Assembly (NCBI GenBank): GCA_964406465.1
Contig: CAYORT010000008.1
Coordinates: 1-64,000 of the forward strand
DNA: 64,000 nt
Direction of reading: 5' to 3'
Source of the DNA: JAHEZL01 sp964406465
GTDB lineage: Bacteria > Bacteroidota > Bacteroidia > Flavobacteriales_C > GCA-002722245
Each line of letters starts with the position of its first letter. Positions within the stretch are counted from its first letter, which is position 1. The notes under the pieces were generated by a model, which worked only from the letters and a program-made list of their open reading frames with translations, had not been told where the DNA came from and made no database searches. Shown in pieces: positions 36,632 to 46,262 of the stretch. Position numbers and translations under genes: made by a program.

Positions 36632-37053
36632 TGATCAATCCGATAGATAAAGATAAAACCACCGAGAATCCCTCAACGCTGCCTTACCCGCATCATATTG
36701 GAAGTATTGCCGTTAGGCCCGAAGATCAAGGTAAGATTAAAGGTAGAGCTTATTCGGCGATGCTCGAACAAACATCAAAACAGTTGATGCAAATTCAGAA
36801 GCAAGCCGAGTTGTTGGCGGCTCAGGCCAATGAAATAAGAAGAAGGGTAGAGGTGAGTGAAAAGATTTATCAAGCTAAGATGTCGTTTGAGCCCTTTATC
36901 GGCCACGTATATCATCTCTATCAAGATAGCCAGCAATATATTTTAATGATGATTGCTCCCGATGAGTGGGGTAGAAGTAGAAAGGGGAATTTGCAGTTTA
37001 TAGCCTCTGTGAAATTATTGAGTGATCACACTTGGGAAATCGTTAGCGAATAA
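36631..37053 (+). CDS. DUF2452-type protein
   Basis: The 140-residue soluble product contains LPYPHHIGSIAVRPEDQGKIKGRA and SFEPFIGHVYHLYQDSQQYILMMIAPDEWG, characteristic of a conserved unknown (I recognise it as DUF2452). A central coiled-coil-like helix (LEQTSKQLMQIQKQAELLAAQANEIRRRVEV in part) lies at about 45-80. Its start shares a base with the folE stop (TAATG), so it is translationally coupled to the pterin operon. Function is unknown. It ends 4 bases from the convergent Sua5 gene. Confidence 0.82.
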   Translation: MINPIDKDKTTENPSTLPYPHHIGSIAVRPEDQGKIKGRAYSAMLEQTSKQLMQIQKQAELLAAQANEIRRRVEVSEKIYQAKMSFEPFIGHVYHLYQDSQQYILMMIAPDEWGRSRKGNLQFIASVKLLSDHTWEIVSE

Positions 37054-37057
37054 TCTG

Positions 37058-38017
37058 TTACTTGTTCGACGCTTTAAATAATCTGCTGTTGATGGTTCGC
37101 CCTAAATCAACATCGGGAAATTTTTGGGCTATAATAACATCTACTTTTAATTCATCCAATTCATGCATTGCAGCGTACAAATTTTGTGATGCTTCAGCAT
37201 AATTTCTTACAGAAGATAGTACCTTATTGTAGCGCTGTTCAATACCATCTATTTTTGTTGAAAAAGTGATAACACCTATTTTTTTGTTTTTAAAATTTGC
37301 CATCTCTTTTTGTACATCTTCTACCAAAATCAATTTGGCATTGGGCGAATAATGAAAAGGTAACATGCCTGGTGCCAATACTTTTTTACCGTGATTTTCC
37401 TTAAAAACAATATGAGGAATAACTTTCTCAATTTCTTCTAGAGAAATAGCACCCAAACGGTAAATGTGTGGTTTATTATCTTCGAAACCAATGATGGTGG
37501 ATTCTAATCCGCGTTGACAATTTCCTCCATCTAGAATGTAAGGAATTTTATCTCCCAATTGTGTTTGCACATGTTTGGCGCACGTGGGACTCACACTGCC
37601 ATATATATTTGCGCTAGGCGCTGCCAATGGGAAATCTAATTTGTTTAAAAGTGAAAGTGCTACATCGTGTTTTGGTATGCGAACAGCAACTGTGTTTAAA
37701 TTTCCGCTCACCAGCGATGATACTTTTTTGCTTTTTGGTAACACTAAGGTAAGCGGACCGGGCCAAAAATATTTTACCAATTCTTTTGCTTCTTCGGGTA
37801 CTTGAGAAACCAATTCATCAAGCATTTCTTCTTGCGCGAAATGAAGGATTAACGGATTGAAAAAAGGTCTTTTTTTGGCTGCGAAAATTTTATTCACGGC
37901 GAGCTCGCTAAAGCCGTTACCTGCTAGTCCGTAAACTGTTTCAGTAGGTATGGCAACCAACTCCTCGTTTTTAAGAAATCGAACTGCCGCATCTATATCG
38001 CTAGAAATGATAGCCAT
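37058..38017 (-). CDS. tsaC: L-threonylcarbamoyladenylate synthase (Sua5-type TsaC)
   Basis: The 319-residue enzyme makes threonylcarbamoyl-AMP from threonine, bicarbonate and ATP for the t6A modification of tRNA. The YrdC core (about 1-190) shows AIPTETVYGLAGNG, KIFAAKKRPFFNPL, WPGPLTLVL and APSANIYGSVSPT. A linker with APGMLPFHYSPNAKL leads to the C-terminal Sua5 domain (about 220-319), so this is the long Sua5 form. It lies 6 bases after the TolC gene and is probably the last gene of that operon, an unrelated housekeeping rider. Confidence 0.93.
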   Translation of the reverse strand: MAIISSDIDAAVRFLKNEELVAIPTETVYGLAGNGFSELAVNKIFAAKKRPFFNPLILHFAQEEMLDELVSQVPEEAKELVKYFWPGPLTLVLPKSKKVSSLVSGNLNTVAVRIPKHDVALSLLNKLDFPLAAPSANIYGSVSPTCAKHVQTQLGDKIPYILDGGNCQRGLESTIIGFEDNKPHIYRLGAISLEEIEKVIPHIVFKENHGKKVLAPGMLPFHYSPNAKLILVEDVQKEMANFKNKKIGVITFSTKIDGIEQRYNKVLSSVRNYAEASQNLYAAMHELDELKVDVIIAQKFPDVDLGRTINSRLFKASNK

Positions 38018-38023
38018 GTTTTG

Positions 38024-39433
38024 TTATTTTAATTGTCCCATCGACCAAATTAAGGCAGCTGCGCTTTTGTTTAATTTTGCCTGCAATTCGATGTACTTTA
38101 ACTGCGAATCGATATATGCCATTTCTCTGGCATTTACTAAGAAAAGAGAACTTTCACCTGCATCGAAATTTCGTCTCTCTGCCTTCCACATTCCCTCATA
38201 GTTTTGCACCAATTGGGTGAAGAGCACATTTTGCTGCTGAGTCATTTTGAGTTCGTTTTTGTACTGGTCAATTTTATTGCTTATTTCTAAAATTTTTTGT
38301 TCTCTAGAATAATCTATTTCCATCATTTTAAGATTGGCCAATTGTAAATCACCTCTTTCTTTTCGTAAAAATACAGGGAAGCTAAAATCAACACCCCACT
38401 TGTAATTGTTTGGTGAAAAGGTGCCTATCCACTCGCTGCCCACTGGCTCATTAAGCAAATTGTAATTGATGTTTAATTTTGGTTTAAGTTTTTCTTGTTT
38501 CCATCTTTTATCAAGACGAGCAATCTCATATTTGTATTCGTAAAGGCTAACTGCTGGGTGTTGCAAAGCCAAATCTTTAGAACTTTTATTCAATGAGTCG
38601 GGCAATACAAAGGGTTTTTGATTCCACATTTGTTCGCTAATGGGAGCGAGGTTTGCCTGCGCTTCTAAAGGTTCTTCTTTGTCGTTCCACAAATAGTTAG
38701 AAAGTTGTAAAGTGGCATTGTTTTTTTCAATCATTGCCTGATTTCTTCCGAAGATTCTATTTTGTAGTTGTATGAATGATTCTAAGGTGTCTATGGCCGG
38801 ACGGTCGCCTAGTTGGTAACTTGATTTAACGGCTTGAAACCTTTGTTGGGCTATTCTAACTGCGTTTTCAAAAACTTTTAATTTTTCGCAGGCGTTGTAC
38901 CATTCCCAATAGGTGGCAATGGCTTCATACATCAAATCGTTAACAAGGTTGATTCTTTCTGCTTCAGTGCTTTTTGCGAAAACATTGGCTTGCTTGATGA
39001 TCGTTCTTCGTTCGTTGATCCAAAAGCCTTGCAGCACCGGCATTGAAACACCTAAATAAACTAGTCCTGAATTGGGTAATTTATTTTCTGCATTGATATA
39101 GGTACCACTACTTTGATCTAGTCCTAATTTAAAATCGGCACCAAACCAGGTAGGCACTTTTAATCCACTGCTGAATAAATTATAATACTGCTTACTGTCG
39201 AAATATTTTTGATCAATGTCGGAAAAAAGGTAAGGATCAAAATTTCCTTTTTCACGCAAAACAGTTTTTTCTCCTTTTTCAACCAGTATGTTGTATTGCT
39301 TTACAATAGGATGATTAGCGCGTACCAGAGAGACAAAGTTTTCGGGCGTAAATACCACAATGCTGTCTTGTGCCAATGTGTTCAATGCAGCAAGAATGAC
39401 AAGAGCGCAAGAGATCAACTTCTTATTTTTCAT
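38024..39433 (-). CDS. TolC-family outer-membrane efflux channel
   Basis: The 469-residue product has a signal peptide (1-21, ending AALNTLAQ). It contains long alpha-helical hairpins typical of TolC channels (EAIATYWEWYNACEKLKVFENAVRIAQQRFQAV and the second-half counterpart near AEDRRNFDAGESSLFLVNARE). It should form the outer-membrane tunnel for the HlyD and ABC proteins encoded just upstream. ATG at 39433 is chosen because it begins the signal peptide. Its 5' end overlaps the HlyD 3' end by 11 bases, evidence of coupling. Confidence 0.88.
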   Translation of the reverse strand: MKNKKLISCALVILAALNTLAQDSIVVFTPENFVSLVRANHPIVKQYNILVEKGEKTVLREKGNFDPYLFSDIDQKYFDSKQYYNLFSSGLKVPTWFGADFKLGLDQSSGTYINAENKLPNSGLVYLGVSMPVLQGFWINERRTIIKQANVFAKSTEAERINLVNDLMYEAIATYWEWYNACEKLKVFENAVRIAQQRFQAVKSSYQLGDRPAIDTLESFIQLQNRIFGRNQAMIEKNNATLQLSNYLWNDKEEPLEAQANLAPISEQMWNQKPFVLPDSLNKSSKDLALQHPAVSLYEYKYEIARLDKRWKQEKLKPKLNINYNLLNEPVGSEWIGTFSPNNYKWGVDFSFPVFLRKERGDLQLANLKMMEIDYSREQKILEISNKIDQYKNELKMTQQQNVLFTQLVQNYEGMWKAERRNFDAGESSLFLVNAREMAYIDSQLKYIELQAKLNKSAAALIWSMGQLK

Positions 39434-40793
39434 CAGATTTATTTTTACTGTTGTCTTCTTTTTTTGATTTAGCCGGAGTGTAATAGTCGGGTGGAAAGCC
39501 ATTGAGATTTCTCCATAGTTCATATGCTATAGGTACGTTGTTCAATAAGGCAATACCTTGAGCTCCTGCGCCTACACGCAATTGTCGTGGCCATTCTCCT
39601 TCGCTTTTGTCTTCAGCAACCAAAACTCGATATTTTCCATCGTCGGTGGTGATGTTGTCTATTGCAACAACTTTTCCACCAAATGTTCCATAAGAAGCAT
39701 TTGGCCATCCAGAAAATACGATTGACGGCCATCCATCGAAAATAAATCTAACTTCTTCGCCAATGTGAAGCAAAGGCAAATCATTTGGTTCTACATACAT
39801 TTCTACAGCTAGGTCATATTGTGAAGGCATGATGCTTACCAAAGGTTCACCTTGCTTAACTGTTTCGCCAATACCATCACGCAATGCTTTGGTAATGTAG
39901 CCGTTTTGCGGAGCAGTGATGTAGTACATGCTGTTTCTTACCGAATAGTTCATGTATGAGGTTTGCATTTTTGATACAGTAGCTTCTGCATCATACATGT
40001 TCGACATGGCTTCGAATTTTTCCGATTCACTTTTTGAAAGCTTGTCTTTGTACTGATTGTCGATTGAGGTTAATTCAGCTTTTGCATTGAGTAGTTCATT
40101 TCTACTGGATAATAGTTTGTTTTCTGCTCCTATTTTCTTGGCTTGAGTTTCTTGAAGTTTTAGCTTTCTGCTTTCCAAGTCGGTTAATGATTTTAATCCG
40201 TCTTCGTAAAGCTTTTCCATTCGCTTGTATTGTTCTAAAGCTATGCTGTAATTGGTGTTGGCAGCTTGCAGTTCAATGCTATCTGTTTGCACTTTAAGAG
40301 CAGCTTGTTTCAAATAGTTTTTCGCTTGCTCAAGTTTGATCGCTTTTGTTTTTATTAAAGCATCAATTTGATTGTCGAGCGATTTTATTTTTTCCATGTA
40401 AGCAACTACCGAAGATTCTTTAGATTTTATTTGATCTTCGGTTCTCGCCAAAAGTTCAGGGTCAAAATATTCATCTTTAATCTCAGAAAGGAAAAGTATG
40501 GTGTCTCCTTTCTTTACAAATTGACCTTCTTTTACATACCATTTTTCAATTTTCCCGGCAATAACCGATTGTAATGTTTGAGGTCGTTGCGAGGGCTGCA
40601 AGGTAGTCACCAATCCTTTGGCTCTAATGTTTTGAGTCCATGGTAAAAATGCAACAAGAAGGATTATTCCTAAGGCCCATAGAGCAATTTTTTTTGCAAT
40701 TTTACTTGATGAATTTGAGGTTATCAAACGCAAAGAATGAAGGTGCTCCTGCTGTAATTTATGTTCTATTCTGTTTTCTCCTAAGTTTAACAT
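39423..40793 (-). CDS. HlyD-family membrane fusion protein
   Basis: The 456-residue product has a single N-terminal membrane helix (about 35-52, IALWALGIILLVAFLP). A lipoyl half-motif follows (VIAGKIEKWYVKEGQFVKKGDTILFLSEI), then a long coiled coil (about 110-270), then the second lipoyl half and beta-barrel (ITAPQNGYITKALRDGIGETVKQGEPLVSIMP). It bridges the inner-membrane ABC protein and the TolC channel. The C terminus has a charged Lys/Asp tail. It lies 10 bases after the ABC gene. Confidence 0.92.
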   Translation of the reverse strand: MLNLGENRIEHKLQQEHLHSLRLITSNSSSKIAKKIALWALGIILLVAFLPWTQNIRAKGLVTTLQPSQRPQTLQSVIAGKIEKWYVKEGQFVKKGDTILFLSEIKDEYFDPELLARTEDQIKSKESSVVAYMEKIKSLDNQIDALIKTKAIKLEQAKNYLKQAALKVQTDSIELQAANTNYSIALEQYKRMEKLYEDGLKSLTDLESRKLKLQETQAKKIGAENKLLSSRNELLNAKAELTSIDNQYKDKLSKSESEKFEAMSNMYDAEATVSKMQTSYMNYSVRNSMYYITAPQNGYITKALRDGIGETVKQGEPLVSIMPSQYDLAVEMYVEPNDLPLLHIGEEVRFIFDGWPSIVFSGWPNASYGTFGGKVVAIDNITTDDGKYRVLVAEDKSEGEWPRQLRVGAGAQGIALLNNVPIAYELWRNLNGFPPDYYTPAKSKKEDNSKNKSDEK

Positions 40794-40803
40794 GCTGAAA
40801 ATT

Positions 40804-42456
40804 TTAAGCTTGAGTTAAAGTGATTTGTTCATCAAAAATATCTTTTAAATTATCGTCATTTGATATGGCTATCACAGTGCAGTTTGCTAAATAATTGAAT
40901 ATGTTTTTGATTAGTTCTCTGCGCTCTGATAGTGGAATAGCGTTAAAGCTATCTTCAATTAGTAATAATTGAGGAGAGGCTACTATGGATCGAGCAATTA
41001 CAATTTTTAAACGAGTAGTGGCAGATAGGTTTTTTCCGCTTGGATAAAGCAAAGTGTCATAGCCATTTTCGAATTGGTTGATGATGTTGTTGAGTCCGAG
41101 AAGTTTAATTACCTCTTTCACTTTTTCAATAGAGATATTTCTACCTACAAGAATATTTTCAATTAAGGTGCCCTGAAATATTTGTTGTCCGTTTTGGCAA
41201 TACGCCACCTTCTTTTTTAAACTGTCTAAATTCCAATTTTGTAAGGGTACATCGTTAAAAATAATTGAGCCTTGATAGTCATTTCTCATTCCTGCCAAGA
41301 GTTTAAGTAAGGCCGATTTTCCTGAGCCGCTCCAGCCAGCTAACATAATTTTTTTGCCATTATTTATTGATAGATTCAAATGAGAAAGGGTCGGGTGACT
41401 AGCATCGCTGTACTGAAATGACAAGTCGATGGTTTTAATGCTTATGCCTTGCTTGCCTTCGTCGATGAACTCCATATTTGTTTTTTCATCGTCTAATGGT
41501 ATGTCGGTAACATAACCAATTTTTTCTAGTGCGGTAAGTACATCGTACATTGTTTCTAAGCTCAAAATCAGTTTCTCTACCGAAGAAAGTACTAAGATGA
41601 TAATGATTTCCGAGGCAACGAATTGACCAACATTTAGTTTTTGATTGATCACTAGGTATCCGCCTACGAGCAAAAGAACAGCTGCCATTGTTGCTTTAAA
41701 GGCGATCATATTAGCATATTGCAAGCGCAAAACTTTGAAATGATCTTTTCTTGCGTGCAAATAGTTCGATACCAACTCATCGGTTTTCTTTTCGGGGAAG
41801 GCAGTATTTTCTGCAACTTTAAATGTGTCTAAGGTTCTGCCAACTTCCTCTAGCCAATAGGCTACTTTATATTTGTATTTTGATTCCTTTAAGCTGGTTT
41901 TTATTCCTGCAGGCCCCAATAATCTAAAAATTAAATAGATGGAAAGTAATAGAAAACAACTAAAGAAAATAAAGAATGGATGATAGAATGAAAGAAGAAT
42001 TAAACCGAAAATGATTTGCAGTGAAGCAGCAGAAAAGTCGATTAGAATTTTAGAAATTCCCTTCTGCACCGTTAATGTATCGAAGAAGCGATTCACCAGT
42101 TCTGGCAGGTGATATTTCTGCACCGATGCACTTTTCATTCTTGGCAATCTGTAGGCAAATTCAAACGCCGAATGAGTAAAAATTCTCTGTTGTAGATTTT
42201 CTGTTACCGTTAGTAGTAGTATTTGTAAGAATCCGGCAATGATGATTCCTGCCACTACCAAAACCACTAGCACTATCCATGATGTAGAGATTTGTGCGGC
42301 AGTGATGAAGTTCATGATAGCTTGAATTCCTAGTGGAAGCGATAAACTCACTATTCCGGCAACTGAGGCGTAAAGGTACACGATTATCACATCTTGCTTG
42401 TTAAGTTTTAGCAAATTGATGAAGCGAAGAACGGGATTGGCATTTTTATTTTCCAC
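40804..42456 (-). CDS. ABC exporter with degenerate ATPase motifs
   Basis: The 550-residue half-transporter has six membrane segments (about 1-320) and a C-terminal nucleotide-binding domain. Walker A is intact (GWSGSGKS near 373-380) and the Q-loop is readable (YCQNGQQIFQGTLIENILVG). The signature, however, is LSATTR instead of LSGGQ (near 476). The Walker B end reads LLLIEDSF, with the usual Asp-Glu order inverted (near 496-502). The H-loop His is replaced (AISNDD near 528). There is no N-terminal peptidase domain. Together with HlyD and TolC it forms a type I secretion-like complex. Its substrate is unknown. Confidence 0.88.
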   Translation of the reverse strand: MENKNANPVLRFINLLKLNKQDVIIVYLYASVAGIVSLSLPLGIQAIMNFITAAQISTSWIVLVVLVVAGIIIAGFLQILLLTVTENLQQRIFTHSAFEFAYRLPRMKSASVQKYHLPELVNRFFDTLTVQKGISKILIDFSAASLQIIFGLILLSFYHPFFIFFSCFLLLSIYLIFRLLGPAGIKTSLKESKYKYKVAYWLEEVGRTLDTFKVAENTAFPEKKTDELVSNYLHARKDHFKVLRLQYANMIAFKATMAAVLLLVGGYLVINQKLNVGQFVASEIIIILVLSSVEKLILSLETMYDVLTALEKIGYVTDIPLDDEKTNMEFIDEGKQGISIKTIDLSFQYSDASHPTLSHLNLSINNGKKIMLAGWSGSGKSALLKLLAGMRNDYQGSIIFNDVPLQNWNLDSLKKKVAYCQNGQQIFQGTLIENILVGRNISIEKVKEVIKLLGLNNIINQFENGYDTLLYPSGKNLSATTRLKIVIARSIVASPQLLLIEDSFNAIPLSERRELIKNIFNYLANCTVIAISNDDNLKDIFDEQITLTQA

Positions 42457-42459
42457 AAA

Positions 42460-43134
42460 TTATTTTTTAATGGTTTCGAAAATCATGTTTTCTAAAAAGT
42501 CGATAAGTGACTTGTCGTTTTTTTCCTTCGGGAAATCAGTAAGCGCAGGTAAATTATCTTTGAAAAATTTCTGTGTATGCGACATTTCTAACAGCGTACT
42601 GGCTAAGGAATGAGGGTACTTGTATTTTGAGTTGGCTTCTAATATTACTGAAGAGATTCTCGCGCACAGGTCTTTATAGGGTTTAAACAAACGGTCCTTA
42701 TTGTCGTTGTTTACGTTTCGGGTTAAATAAGATTTTGAACCCTCATACATTACCAAGTCAAAAACTTCTTTTTCCTCAATATACATATCAGAAAAGGAGT
42801 TAGAAGCAGGTATTACCAATGCTGAAACTATTTTTTTAATCTTTTCTTTTGGGTCGCTAATATTGTTCAATTGAATAATCACTTTGTATTCAAGATAAGT
42901 CCAATACCAATTTACTAAATATACTAATAACCTATGCTTGTTTTCGAAATACCTATATATACTAGCTTCAGTGGTTTCAATTTTTTTTGCTAATTTCTTA
43001 AAAGTGAAATCTTCAAATCCTAAAGTATTAATTAGTTTTAGTCCTTCCGTCACAATTTTTCTACCCAAAAGCGATTCCTCGGGGTTTTTAAGGTAAAGCT
43101 TTTCATTCAGTATAATTCTTAGCGATAACTCCAT
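42460..43134 (-). CDS. TetR-family transcriptional regulator
   Basis: The 224-residue product has a TetR HTH at about 25-75 (GLKLINTLGFEDFTFKKLAKKIETTEASIYRYFENKHRLL in part) and a helical ligand-binding domain. It lies 3 bases before the ABC gene and is probably the first gene of the TetR-ABC-HlyD-TolC-tsaC operon, repressing it in response to the exported compound. The AT-rich upstream region holds small inverted repeats (ATAC-ATA-GTAT near 43157), which are candidates for its operator. Confidence 0.9.
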   Translation of the reverse strand: MELSLRIILNEKLYLKNPEESLLGRKIVTEGLKLINTLGFEDFTFKKLAKKIETTEASIYRYFENKHRLLVYLVNWYWTYLEYKVIIQLNNISDPKEKIKKIVSALVIPASNSFSDMYIEEKEVFDLVMYEGSKSYLTRNVNNDNKDRLFKPYKDLCARISSVILEANSKYKYPHSLASTLLEMSHTQKFFKDNLPALTDFPKEKNDKSLIDFLENMIFETIKK

Positions 43135-43262
43135 TTATTAAAAATTTCTTATAAAGATACATAGTATAAAGTAATTATATTATAGATATTTTAAATACAA
43201 TTATAAATAATAGTATTGCTATCATTGTGTGTTTAATTACTATCTTTATATTAAAATTTAAT

Positions 43263-44207
43263 ATGAAAGCTATTCTCGACCCTGTTGTTCTCTTTTTTAT
43301 TCTTGGCGCAATTGCCGGATTGCTTAAGTCTGACTTACGCGTTCCTCAATCTTTTTACAACACAATTAGTCTTTATCTTCTCATTTCAATAGGTATCAAA
43401 GGGGGTATTGAATTGTATCATTCAAAGGTTGAAAGCGTAGTGTTGCCTGTCATCGCCACATTGATTCTTGGTGTTTTGATCACCAATTTGGCCAAGTTCA
43501 TCTTAGATAAAACAAATAAGTTTAGTCGGGCCGATGCCATCTCAATTGCTGCTCATTATGGTTCGGTGAGCGCGGTGACTTTTGCGGTAGTGATTTCTTA
43601 TGTTAAGAGTCAGGGAGTTGAATACGAAAACTTCATGACCGTCTTATTGGTGATGCTAGAGATACCAGCTATTATAACTGGGGTGATATTGGCTACTAAA
43701 GCATCTACAGCGGCCAATAAAAAATTTGGAGAGATTGTAAAAGAAGTTTTTTTAGGGAAAAGTATATTGTTGATTGTGGGCGGACTAATCATTGGGTATA
43801 CAGTGGGTTATACCGATAACAAGCAGGTGAATTTTTTCTTCTTCGATTTATTTAAAGGTTTCCTCTGCCTATTCATGTTAGAGATGGGAATCATCACCTC
43901 TGAACGATTTAAAGATCTTAAAAAAGTTGGACTAACACTGGTGGCTTTTGGGATTGTAATGCCTCTCATTTCGGCAATGATGGGTATTTTGGTGGGAGTT
44001 CTATGTGGACTATCGCAGGGGGGAACAACGATTTTGGCGGCTATGGCGGGTAGTGCTTCATACATAGCAGCCCCGGCAGCAATGCGAATGGCTTTGCCTG
44101 AGGCAAATCCTACTTTTTCACTTACGGCAGCATTAGGCATAACTTTTCCCTTTAATGTGATTTTAGGGATTCCAATATACTATTACATGAGTGGTTTGTT
44201 CTTCTAA
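43263..44207 (+). CDS. sbtA: SbtA-type sodium-dependent bicarbonate transporter
   Basis: The 314-residue product has about ten membrane helices in two inverted halves. It shows the SbtA pattern: ILDPVVLFFILGAIAGLLKSDLRVP, SLYLLISIGIKGG, ISIAAHYGSVSAVTFAV and GSASYIAAPAAMRMALPEANP. Cyanobacterial members import bicarbonate with sodium. In a heterotroph it could feed anaplerotic carboxylases. Start is the ATG at 43263, not an upstream frame start, because the first helix begins there. It is transcribed divergently from the TetR operon and is first in a run of four plus-strand genes ending with a CutA/PII-like protein. Confidence 0.88.
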   Translation: MKAILDPVVLFFILGAIAGLLKSDLRVPQSFYNTISLYLLISIGIKGGIELYHSKVESVVLPVIATLILGVLITNLAKFILDKTNKFSRADAISIAAHYGSVSAVTFAVVISYVKSQGVEYENFMTVLLVMLEIPAIITGVILATKASTAANKKFGEIVKEVFLGKSILLIVGGLIIGYTVGYTDNKQVNFFFFDLFKGFLCLFMLEMGIITSERFKDLKKVGLTLVAFGIVMPLISAMMGILVGVLCGLSQGGTTILAAMAGSASYIAAPAAMRMALPEANPTFSLTAALGITFPFNVILGIPIYYYMSGLFF

Positions 44208-44217
44208 TTTCTTAATT

Positions 44218-45072
44218 ATGGAAAGCGCAATTTTTAACAACAGAAGTGCATTATTGGTAACGATGCATGGTAAAGAAAAAGCCATAGCGCCTTTTCTAAG
44301 TGATGCATTCAATATTCATTTAGAGGTAAGTAAGAATATTGACACCGATGTGTTTGGGTCGTTTAGTGGAGAAGTAGAAAGAAAAGTATCTCCACAGTTG
44401 GCCGCCCAACAAAAGATTTTTGCCGCATGGAATGATTACGATCATGAAATACTAATTGCAAGCGAGGGCTCTTTTTTTCCTCATCCAAGTAATCCGTTTT
44501 TAAATGTAAATAATGAATATTTAATATTGATTGATAGAAAGAATAAAGTGGCGGTGGATGCGCAATGGAACAGTTTGAATATTAACTATTTCAAGCAGTC
44601 GTTCTCTTCAGAAAATTTGGCTCTTCAATTTTGTTTGGAACGTGGTTTTCCTTCCAACGGTGTTATTTTGAAGATCAATATGAATACTCCTCATCCTTTT
44701 GTTTTGAAAGATATAACAACAGTAAATGGATTGAGTGCTTCGTTAAGCGTCATGTTCAATCAGTCTTTATCGGGTGAAGTGGAAATTGAGAGTGACATGC
44801 GTGCGCATCGAAATCCGCAGAGAATGGAGAACATTGCTTTAACCGCAAAGCATTTGGTGAATAACATGCGCAATAATTGTCCGAATTGCCAAACACTTGG
44901 TTTTTCTATTAAAAATTCAGTGGCTGGTTTAGAGTGTTCATCTTGTGGTTTTCCTAGTGAGGAAACCAAAGGCTTTTTGTATAGCTGCAAAGATTGTAAT
45001 TATGAAGAGTTTAGAGCCATTGATGACTCAAAGAAAGCCGACCCCGGGAATTGCTCCAATTGTAATCCTTAA
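44218..45072 (+). CDS. Protein with C-terminal zinc-ribbon cysteines (DUF6671-like)
   Basis: The 284-residue product opens MESAIFNNRSALLVTMHGKEKAIAP, characteristic of a family I recall as DUF6671 (moderate certainty). The C-terminal quarter carries four CxxC-type pairs (CPNCQ, CSSCG, CKDC, CSNC), consistent with two zinc ribbons. It is probably cytoplasmic. It begins 10 bases after sbtA, so co-transcription is likely and a role in regulating or supporting bicarbonate uptake is possible but unproven. Confidence 0.72.
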   Translation: MESAIFNNRSALLVTMHGKEKAIAPFLSDAFNIHLEVSKNIDTDVFGSFSGEVERKVSPQLAAQQKIFAAWNDYDHEILIASEGSFFPHPSNPFLNVNNEYLILIDRKNKVAVDAQWNSLNINYFKQSFSSENLALQFCLERGFPSNGVILKINMNTPHPFVLKDITTVNGLSASLSVMFNQSLSGEVEIESDMRAHRNPQRMENIALTAKHLVNNMRNNCPNCQTLGFSIKNSVAGLECSSCGFPSEETKGFLYSCKDCNYEEFRAIDDSKKADPGNCSNCNP

Positions 45073-45084
45073 ATATTTGTGTTT

Positions 45085-46251
45085 ATGAGGCAATTACTAT
45101 TTTTAGTTTTATCTGCATTTGCCTATGTGAATTTGCATTCGCAAAGTTATGCGTTACTTACTTATAATGATGATTTTTCTGGAGCAGGTACAGCCTTATC
45201 ATCCAATTGGTCAACCTCATTTTCAAATTCAGCGGGTAGAATTGAACGCAGAAATCTTTCGGGCTCTTGGCCTCAATTTGGAACTACTACCGCGGCTAAT
45301 GGAACTGCTACTTCGGGTAACGGTTTGGCTATTTATAATACGTCAAATCTTGCCAGTGATAATACCTTGAATGCCGATTTATACTTGCGATTGCAAGATG
45401 TTGTTAATGCTAGATTAAATTTTTCCATAGTGGATTGGGGTACGGCATACGCAGCAAATCCCCTAAGGGTATTTTTATCTACTAATGGCGGAGTTTCTTT
45501 TGGAGCCACTTCTACTGTAGTGCCATTAAATTTATCTCCTCATGCAGATGGTATTTGGAACAATATTACTATTGATATCAATTCATTGGCTACAGCAAAT
45601 GGTTTGATTCTTACCAATACCTCTGTTGTTCGATTTGCTTTCACTCTTAGAGGTAGCGGAAATGTTAGCAATCCAAAATCGGGAAATCAGTTTGTTTATG
45701 TCGATAATCTTACAGCTACAGGTAGTACTGCTTTACCTGTAGAGTTGTTCTCATTTTCAGCTAAAGATGAAAATGGTTTTCATAATTTAGAGTGGGTTAC
45801 ATTAGCGGAAATTGATAATAGTCACTTTGAAGTGCAGAGATCTTACAATGGAGTCGATTTTGAAGTGATAGGTATTGTTGCTGGAAATGGTACTAGTAAT
45901 CAATTGAATTATTATGTATTTCAATATTTAGCAGCTGATAAAGCAAAGGATTTTTATTACCGCTTAAAACAAGTTGATGGTGATGGTGATTTTGAGTATT
46001 CTAATGTGGTTGTACTTTCATCAAATGTTTCGGCTGAGCTAGAAATAAAGTCGGGACAAATTCAATGCACAGCATGTGGGGTGGGTGATGTTTCTCTGTA
46101 TGATGGCGAAGGTAAATTGCTGTTTGCTGGCGATCAGCATTCGGCTTTATCGTTAAGCAATGTGTCTAATGGAGTTTATTTAATTCAATTTGTAAGTAAA
46201 GATAAGAGTGTGTATCTCTCAAAGAAGGTAAGGGTTTTAAATTCATATTAA
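45085..46251 (+). CDS. Secreted protein with T9SS type A-like C-terminal domain
   Basis: The 388-residue product has a signal peptide (1-20; FLVLSAFAYVNLHSQ). A beta-rich domain (about 25-210) with YVDNLTATGS follows. After it comes the LPVELFSFSAKDENGFHNLEWVTL...FEVQRSYNGVDFE module, common before sorting domains, and a sorting-type C terminus (SNGVYLIQFVSKDKSVYLSKKVRVL). The ligand or enzyme activity is unknown. ATG at 45085 is preferred to a GTG two codons earlier. It sits between the sbtA pair and the CutA-like gene with 12-base gaps, an odd guest in that run. Confidence 0.8.
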   Translation: MRQLLFLVLSAFAYVNLHSQSYALLTYNDDFSGAGTALSSNWSTSFSNSAGRIERRNLSGSWPQFGTTTAANGTATSGNGLAIYNTSNLASDNTLNADLYLRLQDVVNARLNFSIVDWGTAYAANPLRVFLSTNGGVSFGATSTVVPLNLSPHADGIWNNITIDINSLATANGLILTNTSVVRFAFTLRGSGNVSNPKSGNQFVYVDNLTATGSTALPVELFSFSAKDENGFHNLEWVTLAEIDNSHFEVQRSYNGVDFEVIGIVAGNGTSNQLNYYVFQYLAADKAKDFYYRLKQVDGDGDFEYSNVVVLSSNVSAELEIKSGQIQCTACGVGDVSLYDGEGKLLFAGDQHSALSLSNVSNGVYLIQFVSKDKSVYLSKKVRVLNSY

Positions 46252-46262
46252 ATAAAAGAGTT

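Noticed and set aside
43230..43256. TGTTTAAT-N12-ATTAAAAT before sbtA, resembling the MerR palindrome
   Set aside because: Right arm matches poorly and the spacer is 12 instead of 14-15 in very AT-rich DNA; too weak to add sbtA to the regulon.
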